Positions 57,339-64,000 of a DNA stretch of 64,000 nucleotides are shown here, one piece after another (the stretch's first letter is position 1; every line of letters begins with the position of its first letter). Source of the stretch: Acidobacteriota bacterium (GTDB lineage: Bacteria; Acidobacteriota; Blastocatellia; Chloracidobacteriales; JADJPF01); NCBI GenBank assembly GCA_016213785.1, contig JACQZQ010000103.1, positions 58,356 through 122,355 of the forward strand. The letters are read 5' to 3'. Below the pieces are notes generated by a model that was given only the letters and a program-made list of their open reading frames with translations, made no database searches and was not told where the DNA came from. The position numbers and the translations under genes were made by a program.

Positions 57339-58028
57339 ATGTATTGTCCTAGTTGTGGAACGGAAGAACGTAATACTAGTCAATTTTGTCGTGCTTGTGG
57401 AATGGATATGCGTCCACTGCGCACAGCCCTACAAAAACCTGATGCTATTACAGTTTCTGCAACTTCAGCACGCGAAGAAATAGGTAGAGCAATAGCAACA
57501 AAAATCCAAACCTTAAAATCAGCTAGTGACTTAAAAAAAGTAGCTGAAGAAGTCCTACCAGAAGTTGAAAAATTCTTAGAATCCCCTGCTGAAAGGCGCT
57601 TGCGCCGTTTACGCGCTGGAGTAATTACCTCTGCGGTTGGTCTAGGTGCTACAACTATACTCCTCTTTAGCAAAGTAGTAATTATGCCTATAGCTATGTT
57701 TGGCTGGTCAGCAGGATTACTAGTCTTTTTAATAGGCTTAGGTGTAATTATTAATGGTCTTTTATTTAGTACGCCTAAAGAAACTATTCCTGATCGCACA
57801 ATTGATAGACATTCTTTATTTGCAAATGAGCAACAACCTAATTATCCATTAAATAATACTAATCATTTTGAGCCACCAAGTAGTTTATTTACTAATAATA
57901 GCCCTTCAGATATTTCTAATGCACAATATTTAGCTCCACCTCCCTCAGTTACAGAGCATACAACTAGGCAATTACAACTAAAGAAAAATGAAGAGCCTAC
58001 TAAACGTACAACAGCAGAAATCCAATAA
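57339..58028 (+). CDS. Zinc-ribbon membrane protein
   Basis: 229 residues from the ATG at 57339, which follows AAAGGGGG; an upstream TTG at 57315 is less likely. An N-terminal zinc ribbon with CPSC and CRAC pairs (residues 3-20) is followed by a helical linker. Two adjacent membrane segments (about 90-140) precede a Pro/Asn/Ser-rich disordered tail. Such zinc-ribbon proteins are common in Acidobacteriota but of unknown role. Confidence 0.75.
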   Translation: MYCPSCGTEERNTSQFCRACGMDMRPLRTALQKPDAITVSATSAREEIGRAIATKIQTLKSASDLKKVAEEVLPEVEKFLESPAERRLRRLRAGVITSAVGLGATTILLFSKVVIMPIAMFGWSAGLLVFLIGLGVIINGLLFSTPKETIPDRTIDRHSLFANEQQPNYPLNNTNHFEPPSSLFTNNSPSDISNAQYLAPPPSVTEHTTRQLQLKKNEEPTKRTTAEIQ

Positions 58029-58029
58029 A

Positions 58030-58065
58030 TGTTTAAGATGCTTAAGATGTTTAAGATACTTAATA
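58030..58065. repeat. 9-base tandem repeat, 4 units
   Basis: Units TGTTTAAGA, TGCTTAAGA, TGTTTAAGA, TACTTAATA, directly after the stop of the zinc-ribbon gene. Units share a TTAA core. Confidence 0.7.
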
Positions 58066-58163
58066 AAATTTTTGTAAAAATTAATGCTTTAGTCTCTAAA
58101 TATAATAATATTGGCTTATTAGTAGAAACATAGTTGAGATGTCACTAAAATCTATTCTCTATC

Positions 58164-58199
58164 ATTAAGCAAGTTAAGCAAGTTAAGCAGGTTAAGCAG
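58164..58199. repeat. 9-base tandem repeat, 4 units
   Basis: Units ATTAAGCAA, GTTAAGCAA, GTTAAGCAG, GTTAAGCAG. Same period and TTAAG core as the cluster 100 bases upstream. Confidence 0.75.
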
Positions 58200-58373
58200 A
58201 GAACAAGGAACATATATTTTTTTAGGGCGTAAAAATCCAATAATAACCTAAAGGCTAAAGTCATTTGCTCAAAAAATAATTCTTATATAACTTATTTAGA
58301 AAATTTTAGACTAAACTATTGTCTAGGTTTTTCTTACAACCATTCTATAAAATTTTGAAAGGCGGCAAACTTA

Positions 58374-59105
58374 ATGTTACAAAAATTTTGTTTTACTCTT
58401 TTAATTCTATTTTGTTTTACTTTAACAACATCTGCACAAACAGCAGATGAAGTCATAGCTAAACACATACAAGCACGTGGTGGATCTGAAAAAATAAAAG
58501 CAATAAAAACCATTAAACAAACTGGAGTATTTATCCAACAAGGACAAGAACTTCCTGTTGTAGCAACTAATAAACGACCCTCTTCTGTCAGAGTTGAGAT
58601 TACATTTCAAGGTGCTCAAATTATCCAAGCCTATGATGGTCAAACGGGTTGGGCTATTTCCCCTTTTTTAGGAACTAAAGAAGCTCAAAAACTCTCTGAA
58701 GATCAATTAAAAGGTGTTATTGAGCAAGCAGATCTTGATGGAGCTTTAGTGGATTATAAGGAAAAGGGTAATACCATAAGTTTAGTAGGAAAAGAAGATC
58801 TTGAAGGTAGCCCTGTTTATAAAGTAAAAGTTGATAAAAAAAATGGTGATACAACCTATGTTTTTATTGATGCAGAAAATTATTTAGAAATAAAATCTAC
58901 ACAAAAAAGTAAACTCCCTAATGGGCAAGAATTAGAAGTTGAGACCTATTCAAGCGATTATAAAACTGTAGACGGGGTGCTTTTCCCTCATGCAATAGAA
59001 GTTAAAAGTGGACAAGGGGGCATTCAAATAAAAATAAGCAAAATAGAAGTCAATTCTGAAGTAGACGACAATATTTTCAAAATGCCTGTTAGCAGTAAAC
59101 AATAA
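58374..59105 (+). CDS. LolA-like outer membrane lipoprotein-sorting family protein
   Basis: 243 residues with a signal peptide (about 1-21, ending TSAQT). The mature start TADEVIAKHIQARGGSEKI is characteristic of a family of periplasmic LolA/LolB-fold proteins. The beta-rich rest, with KVKVDKKNGDTTYVFIDAE and KTVDGVLFPHAIEV, fits. Expected in the periplasm, binding lipid or lipoprotein; its actual cargo is unknown. A perfect 15-base inverted repeat follows. Confidence 0.8.
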   Translation: MLQKFCFTLLILFCFTLTTSAQTADEVIAKHIQARGGSEKIKAIKTIKQTGVFIQQGQELPVVATNKRPSSVRVEITFQGAQIIQAYDGQTGWAISPFLGTKEAQKLSEDQLKGVIEQADLDGALVDYKEKGNTISLVGKEDLEGSPVYKVKVDKKNGDTTYVFIDAENYLEIKSTQKSKLPNGQELEVETYSSDYKTVDGVLFPHAIEVKSGQGGIQIKISKIEVNSEVDDNIFKMPVSSKQ

Positions 59106-59129
59106 AATATAAGTTCATATAGCTTTAAT

Positions 59130-59161
59130 TTAGCTAGAAAGTTTGTAAACTTTCTAGCTAA
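59130..59161. terminator. Perfect 15-base inverted repeat
   Basis: TTAGCTAGAAAGTTT and its exact complement, separated by two bases (GT), between the LolA-like and sortilin-like genes. Fits a terminator for the former, but the A/T-rich stem and two-base gap could also serve as a protein-binding palindrome. Confidence 0.5.
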
Positions 59162-59190
59162 TAATTATTTACACCTAGGAGAATGGCTGA

Positions 59191-62100
59191 ATGTACACCC
59201 AAAGGATGTTCCTATTAGTTTTTATAGCTCTTTGTTTTTCTTTAGTGCCTAAAATTTATGCACAAGTTAAATTCGACTCTAATATGCTTGGTGGTTTAGA
59301 GGCTCGCTCTATTGGGCCTGCTGTAATGAGTGGCCGAATAATGGCAATTGCTGGTGTTAATAATGACCCTAATATACTTTATGTAGGTGCAGCAGGAGGT
59401 GGAGTTTGGAAAACTATTAATGGTGGGACTAGTTTTAAGCCTGTTTTTGATAAACACACTCAATCAATAGGCGCAATTGCAGTCGATCAAACAACTCCAA
59501 ATACTGTTTGGGTAGCAACAGGTGAATCTTGTACTAGAAATAGTGTTTCTATAGGAACGGGAGTTTATAAAAGTACTGATGGCGGGGAAAATTGGCAATT
59601 AATGGGATTAGAAAAGTCTGAGCGTATTAGCAAAATAATAATAGATCCTAAATCCCCTAATACAGTCTATGTAGCCGTAGTTGGTGCTCTATGGAGTAGC
59701 AGTCCAGAACGTGGGCTTTATAAAACTACTGATGGTGGAAAAACCTGGGCTAAAATTTTGTATATTGATGAAAATACAGGATGCTCTGATATAGCAGTTG
59801 ATCCTCAAGAACCCAATAGGCTTTATGCTGGTATGTGGGAATTTCGCCGTCAACCTTGGTCTTTTTCTTCGGGTGGAAATGGTAGCGGGCTTCATCGTAG
59901 CACTGATGCAGGAAAAACTTGGACTAAAATGACTAAAGGAATGCCTGAAGGTATTTTAGGGCGTATTGCTCTAGCTGTTGCACCCTCTCGCCCTAATGTA
60001 ATTTATGCAAATATTGAAGCTAAAAAAACAGCCTTCTATCGTTCAGAAGACCTAGGAGAAACTTGGACAATGATGAATGCTGTTGATTTTAATGTTACAG
60101 CACGCCCATTTTATTTTAGCCATTTACAAGCTGACCCTAAGGATTATAAAAAAGTTTTTAAGCTAGGAGTGCTTATCTCTATTACACGTGATGGAGGAAC
60201 GAGCTTTGCTCCCTCTAGCGGTTTTCACCCAGATGTACACGCGGTTTGGATTGATCCTAATAATACAAATAGAATATTTTTAGGTACAGATGGAGGAGTA
60301 TATTTATCTAATGACCAAGGTGGCTCTTGGCATCATATGAGGAACTTACCTTTATCACAATTTTATCGAATTAGTTATGACCAAGAAATTCCTTATAATG
60401 TTTATGGAGGATTACAAGATAATAATTGTTGGTATGGCCCTTCTGATAATTCGGCTACTATTAGCAATAATGATTGGCAAGTAACTGGTGGTGGTGATGG
60501 GTTTAATACTTTTCCTGATAAATTAGATAAAAATATTATTTATAGCCAATTCCAAGGTGGAAATATTCAGCGCTATCATAAAAATTCCCGAGATGTCAAA
60601 GCTATTAAGCCTTTTCCTAAAGAAGGCGAGCCTAAATATAGATTTAATTGGAATGCCGCTTTTTCTCCAAGCCAAAAAAACCCTAATGTGATTTATGTAG
60701 GAGCACAATTTCTTTTTCGCTCAACGGATAAGGGCGAATCTTGGCAAAGAATCTCTGATGATTTGACAACTAACGACCCTAAAAAACAACAACAAGAAAG
60801 TTCTGGAGGCTTAAGCATAGATAATTCCAGTGCTGAAAACCATTGTACTATTGTTAGTGTTAAAGATTCTCTTTTAGATGAAAATATCATATGGGTAGGA
60901 ACAGATGATGGAAATGTCCAAGTTAGTCGCGATGGTGGAAAAAGCTGGACTAATGTAGCTAGTAATATTCCTAGTTTACCTCTAAATACTTGGTGTAGCA
61001 GCGTAGAACCAAGCCATAAAGATCCATCTACTCTATATGCTACATTTACAGGCCATCAAACAGGTGATTTTAAGAGCTATGTTTACAAAACTACTGATTT
61101 TGGTAAAACTTGGCAATCACTGGTAACAGAAGATGTTAAAGGCTATGCTAGAGTAATTCGAGAGGACAGTATAAACCCTAATATTTTATTTTTAGGTACA
61201 GAATTTGGGCTTTTTATTAGTATTAATGGTGGAAAACAATGGGCACAGTTTACTAGCGGTAAATTTCCTATTAATGTTCCAGTTTATGATTTAGCTATTC
61301 ACCCTCGCGAATCAGATTTAATTATTGCAACACATGGTAGGGGAGTTTTTATTCTTGATGATATTTCCCCTTTAAGACAATTAAGTGGAGAAACTCTAGA
61401 AAAGAATGCCTTTATTTTTGAGACTCGCCCATCACAAACTAAATTCTACACAATTGGCGCAGCATCAGATTTTCGCCAAGATGAGTTTTATGGAGCAACT
61501 CTAGCAGATGCAGTCTATATTACTTATTACTTAAAAGAGCGTCATGTTTTTGGAGATTTTAAGGTAGAGATCTATAGTGCTGATGGCAAATTATTAACTA
61601 CTTTACCAGGTACAAAACGACGTGGATTAAATCGTATTACTTGGGCACCTAGGCTTAAACCTCCTAAAGTAGCAGTATCAGAAAATATTGCTGCTGGTCT
61701 TTTAATAGGCCCTACTGCACCAGAAGGAATTTATACAATTAAAATTCTTAAAGGCGATCAAAGTTTTACAGGTTCGGTTAAATTAATTAGCGACCCTCGA
61801 CTACCCTATCCAGCAGAAGATCGCAAATTACAAGAAGAAACTGTACTTAAGCTTTATAGATTACAAGAACGTTTGGCTTTTGTTGCAGCTTTAATTACTG
61901 ACACTCGTGATCAAGCAAAAGAACGCGCTAAAAAGTTAAAAGAAAATGATCCTTTAGTAAAAACTTTAGAAAGTTTTGCAAACCAGCTTAATAGCTTAAA
62001 TGAAAATTTAGTAGCAACTAAAGCTGATAGTTTTTATGGGATTAAAGGTGAGGAAAAACTAAGAGAACGTATAATAGATCTTTATAGTACAATCTCAGGC

Positions 62101-62307
62101 TATGGTGGTCGTCCAACAGTTTCACAGCTTGAAAGATCTGAAAATCTCACAAACCAAGTTGAAAAAGCTAATAAAGATTTTGAGAGTATTGTTAGTAAAG
62201 AACTGGATGGGTTAAATAATAAATTAACAGCTAAAAAAGTAGACCTAATTAAATTACTTACCCATGAAGAATATAACAAAAAAATAGCAGAAAAAGAAAA
62301 TCAATAA
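59191..62307 (+). CDS. Secreted sortilin/BNR-repeat beta-propeller protein
   Basis: 1038 residues with a signal peptide (about 1-24, ending IYAQV). Residues about 30-730 hold VPS10/BNR-type propeller repeats, with recurrent S-T-D-G-G-x-x-W boxes (KSTDGGENW, KTTDGGKTW, RSTDAGKTW, KTTDFGKTW). A beta domain (about 790-860) and a helical C-terminus (about 880-1030) complete it. Often annotated as glycosyl hydrolase, but I see no catalytic acid motif, so a binding or scaffold role is equally likely. Exported to periplasm or surface. Confidence 0.9.
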   Translation: MYTQRMFLLVFIALCFSLVPKIYAQVKFDSNMLGGLEARSIGPAVMSGRIMAIAGVNNDPNILYVGAAGGGVWKTINGGTSFKPVFDKHTQSIGAIAVDQTTPNTVWVATGESCTRNSVSIGTGVYKSTDGGENWQLMGLEKSERISKIIIDPKSPNTVYVAVVGALWSSSPERGLYKTTDGGKTWAKILYIDENTGCSDIAVDPQEPNRLYAGMWEFRRQPWSFSSGGNGSGLHRSTDAGKTWTKMTKGMPEGILGRIALAVAPSRPNVIYANIEAKKTAFYRSEDLGETWTMMNAVDFNVTARPFYFSHLQADPKDYKKVFKLGVLISITRDGGTSFAPSSGFHPDVHAVWIDPNNTNRIFLGTDGGVYLSNDQGGSWHHMRNLPLSQFYRISYDQEIPYNVYGGLQDNNCWYGPSDNSATISNNDWQVTGGGDGFNTFPDKLDKNIIYSQFQGGNIQRYHKNSRDVKAIKPFPKEGEPKYRFNWNAAFSPSQKNPNVIYVGAQFLFRSTDKGESWQRISDDLTTNDPKKQQQESSGGLSIDNSSAENHCTIVSVKDSLLDENIIWVGTDDGNVQVSRDGGKSWTNVASNIPSLPLNTWCSSVEPSHKDPSTLYATFTGHQTGDFKSYVYKTTDFGKTWQSLVTEDVKGYARVIREDSINPNILFLGTEFGLFISINGGKQWAQFTSGKFPINVPVYDLAIHPRESDLIIATHGRGVFILDDISPLRQLSGETLEKNAFIFETRPSQTKFYTIGAASDFRQDEFYGATLADAVYITYYLKERHVFGDFKVEIYSADGKLLTTLPGTKRRGLNRITWAPRLKPPKVAVSENIAAGLLIGPTAPEGIYTIKILKGDQSFTGSVKLISDPRLPYPAEDRKLQEETVLKLYRLQERLAFVAALITDTRDQAKERAKKLKENDPLVKTLESFANQLNSLNENLVATKADSFYGIKGEEKLRERIIDLYSTISGYGGRPTVSQLERSENLTNQVEKANKDFESIVSKELDGLNNKLTAKKVDLIKLLTHEEYNKKIAEKENQ

Positions 62308-62316
62308 ATATTAGAA

Positions 62317-62345
62317 AACCCTAGAAAAATACTTTTTCTAGGGTT
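62317..62345 (+). terminator. Terminator after the sortilin/BNR gene
   Basis: Perfect 13-base stem AACCCTAGAAAAA with loop TAC, followed by CTTTATTTTA; ends ten bases before the next ATG. The close spacing means it could also attenuate the next gene. Confidence 0.65.
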
Positions 62346-62354
62346 CTTTATTTT

Positions 62355-62750
62355 ATGGGAAAAAAACGTTCTTGGATTATATTATTATTTACTCTAGCAT
62401 TTGCTTACCTATTTACCTGGATATTTCTTACACCGTTTTGTGGATTAGTTTTTCATTGTGGTTGTACATGGCTTTGGGCAGGAGCAGCAGAAAAATGTGT
62501 TGGTGCAATGGATACAGCCTGCACTCAACACATTTGCCCTTGGTGTGATGATGGCAAATTAGGGATTATGCTCCCTTTTATATTTATGCTTGTAAGTCAA
62601 ACAGTTGCAATTCTATTTGTTTGGTGGAAATATCATTTTAGATATATTTATCAATTAATTTTTCAAATACTTATAGGGATAGTTATTTTCATATTTTCAG
62701 GTTACTTAGAAGCTGTAATTCATGGCTTAATTAAAAATTACCCTAGATAA
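62355..62750 (+). CDS. Small Cys-rich membrane protein
   Basis: 131 residues, three membrane segments (about 7-27, 72-92, 98-118). Between the first and second is a Cys/Trp-rich loop (FHCGCTWLW, then HICPWCDDG) with six cysteines in all, which could hold metal or disulfides. Not recognised as a named family. Starts just after the sortilin-gene terminator, with no clear ribosome site of its own. Confidence 0.65.
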   Translation: MGKKRSWIILLFTLAFAYLFTWIFLTPFCGLVFHCGCTWLWAGAAEKCVGAMDTACTQHICPWCDDGKLGIMLPFIFMLVSQTVAILFVWWKYHFRYIYQLIFQILIGIVIFIFSGYLEAVIHGLIKNYPR

Positions 62751-62780
62751 CATGAGTTTGAAATAACTAAAAGCAAGTAA

Positions 62781-63002
62781 CAGGTAACAAACTCAATAGG
62801 AGGCTCACCAATATTAGCCGATGCGGAGTGTCCAACCTGTAAGATTTGTAGTGAGAGGTTAGTACTATTTTTTCAATTTGATATAACTGATTTTAATTTG
62901 CCATTTGAAGAGGGAAATCACTTTTTAGTGTTTATGTGTCCTAACCACAATGATATTCCTGAATATGGTAGTTTATCGAATACTAACTTGATATATTTTT
63001 AA
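62781..63002 (+). pseudogene. Truncated YwqG/DUF1963-like fragment
   Basis: A 73-residue open stretch after an in-frame TAA, with no start codon. It reads NSIGGSPILADAECPTCKIC, then LVLFFQFDITDF, and MCPNHNDIPEYG, resembling the C-terminal half of DUF1963/YwqG proteins (an IGGxP box and paired cysteines). The N-terminal half is missing. Possibly disrupted by events linked to the transposase that follows. Confidence 0.5.
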
Positions 63003-63127
63003 CTCATGCTCAATACTAGAACTATGATTAATAAGCTGATTCGTAGACACTTTTTATAAGAAAAAAGGAAGATTAGCTTACGGAAAATAAGCTAAGGGAA
63101 AAAGTAAAAGTAGAGGTAAAAATAAAA

Positions 63128-63886
63128 CTACTGAGAAGAAAGAGGTTGAAAGTCAAAATCAACAGAAAGTTCAGCAAATTTAGCTAAAGAAAGCCAACTG
63201 AGATCTCTACGACCATCATTGTAAGGCCGACTAATACGAGAAACAAAATCAAAATCATAAATGGCTAAATTAGAAAAACTTAAGTAAAAAGCTAAACCCA
63301 AAATAATCCAAAGCCGTTCTAAACGAACTCCAGAGCGTAAATGTAGTTTGTAGAGACCAAAATTAGTCTTTAGATCTCGATTAAGCTGTTCAACCCAAGA
63401 ACGCTTGCAATAAGCTATTAAAGCTAAGTGAAATGTTTTACTAGAAGATGCTAGGTAAAGCTTTTAAGCTTTTAATTCACCACAATTTACTAAGCAAATA
63501 CCACTTACAACTAATTGCTCTATTCCTAGTGTAGCACTCTCTATTTCTATTACTTCATAATTCCACAATGGGCATTCTTGCAACTGTGCTGAGATTGTTC
63601 CCCACGTTAAATTTGTATTCTTCTTCAGTTTTATTACTAGGTGTATATTCCGGTATAACTTGTTTGCTCCTAAGTAATCAAATTTCGCAAACCCTCTATC
63701 TGCTACTATTACCATTTCTTGATTGTTTTCTCTCATTCCTGCTAATGCATACCACATTGTCATTTCTAGTGTCGTTTGTCTTCCTTTCATCTCTCCTTCT
63801 TGTACTGCCAAAGCATAAAATGGCAATCCTCTTCCTTCTACTACCAAAGATGCTTCTAATACACGGCTTTGAAGGTAAAAAATATG
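63128..63886 (-). pseudogene. IS4-type transposase remnant with in-frame stop
   Basis: 253 codons in one frame, interrupted by a TAA at 63466-63464. The upstream part (127 residues from a TTG) has the DDE-core text VVEGRGLPFYAL, VIVADRGFAKFDYLG (second catalytic Asp) and LVIKLKKNT. After the stop the same frame continues with YCKRSWVEQLNRDLKTNFGL (Y-x-x-x-x-W-x-E-x-x-x-R/K, third catalytic residue) and ends at TAG 63130-63128. The beginning, including the first catalytic Asp, is missing: an in-frame TGA lies at 63889-63887. So the copy is truncated and inactive. I saw no terminal inverted repeats. Confidence 0.8.
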
Positions 63887-63903
63887 TCACGTAAGTAAAA
63901 AAA

Positions 63904-64000
63904 CTAGGCAGGAATTAAAAACTCCAAAACCTGGTCAACATCTTGGCCTTGAGCAAAAAGATTTTTAGCAAGGGAAAGTAAAGAAGCAAAAGCTTGGCGA
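63904..64000 (-). CDS. C-terminal end of an unidentified reading frame (partial)
   Basis: The last 32 codons, RQAFASLLSLAKNLFAQGQD then VDQVLEFLIPA, end at a TAG (63906-63904). The frame differs from that of the transposase remnant. It may be the C-terminus of a separate gene or the displaced N-terminal part of the same insertion sequence; too short to name. Confidence 0.35.
   Translation of the reverse strand, partial: RQAFASLLSLAKNLFAQGQDVDQVLEFLIPA

Larger units (their letters stand above)
58029..58373. other. Intergenic region with two nonamer repeat clusters
   Basis: About 345 bases without a supported gene. It holds two short tandem-repeat clusters (listed separately) and a GAAAGGCGG ribosome site for the gene at 58374. 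Confidence 0.5.

Noticed and set aside
58030..58199. CRISPR array
   Set aside because: The repeat units are 9 bases, contiguous and without spacers, and no cas gene is nearby.
59191..62307. Firm glycosyl hydrolase call for the sortilin/BNR protein
   Set aside because: Only propeller repeats are evident; no catalytic residues of a known hydrolase family could be identified.
63696..63890. 64-codon minus-strand frame with an ATG over the transposase start
   Set aside because: Different frame from the DDE coding sequence and Arg/Ser-rich without motifs. The conserved transposase text is read in the frame of 63128-63886.
63568..63894. 108-codon plus-strand hydrophobic frame over the transposase
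   Set aside because: Antisense to clear DDE-transposase coding sequence; the Leu-rich reading is a by-product of the opposite strand.

Overview
The window is AT-rich bacterial chromosome, roughly one third G+C by eye, with dense protein genes on both strands. I saw no rRNA, tRNA, CRISPR array or phage module. The gene set is that of a diderm bacterium with a large secretome: beta-propeller sensor kinases, BNR/sortilin-type secreted proteins, PATAN/DUF4388 and FHA proteins, a peptidase_MA protein with TPRs, DinB paralogs and a LolA-like protein. This mix recalls Acidobacteriota (Blastocatellia-like). That placement is an inference from gene content, and the low G+C is unusual for the phylum.

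Layout. 1-3149: a heterodimeric ABC exporter, first half cut by the window edge. 3231-4378: purC and a small Fis-type regulator. 4691-6679: uvrB. 6802-13048: secreted or envelope proteins (peptidase_MA/TPR, IPT/TIG) and a GAF histidine kinase. 13067-16927: a complete binding-protein-dependent importer (binding protein, ATPase, fused permease), followed at 16964 by an STT3/PglB-like oligosaccharyltransferase. 19232-22897: a beta-propeller sensor joined to a Ser/Thr kinase. 22953-30186 (minus): an undescribed 986-residue protein with four diverged repeats and a degenerate zincin-like motif, its 195-residue neighbour, a tandem universal stress protein, a YheT hydrolase, an LcrH/SycD-like TPR protein and a Gly-rich amphipathic protein. 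30375-36882: housekeeping and metabolic genes (aminopeptidase-like hydrolase, acyl-CoA reductase-like SDR, PATAN protein, nth, PLP enzyme). 36941-44847: a surface-polysaccharide neighbourhood (sulfotransferase, Wzx-like flippase, alkaline-phosphatase-superfamily enzyme, YfhO-like protein). 45044-49585: secreted hydrolase, a decayed APC permease remnant, three tandem DinB paralogs, an ADP-ribosylglycohydrolase. 49587-57160: two GT39-like membrane proteins, two zinc-type MDR dehydrogenases, an FHA-TM-trypsin protein. 57339-62750: zinc-ribbon membrane protein, LolA-like protein, sortilin/BNR protein, small Cys-rich membrane protein. 62781-64000: gene debris, namely a YwqG-like fragment and an IS4-type transposase with an in-frame stop.

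Three points stand out. (1) The 22.9-30.2 kb block may encode secreted or surface proteins with chaperones; no secretion apparatus is visible here. (2) purC and the wzx-like gene both lack an ATG, GTG or TTG where family homology puts the N-terminus, and both have an ATT there behind a Shine-Dalgarno sequence. (3) Several unusual domain fusions occur: propeller-Y_Y_Y-TM-STK, FHA-TM-trypsin, and a histidine kinase with a receiver-like tail. All family names come from reading motifs by eye; no database search was run.
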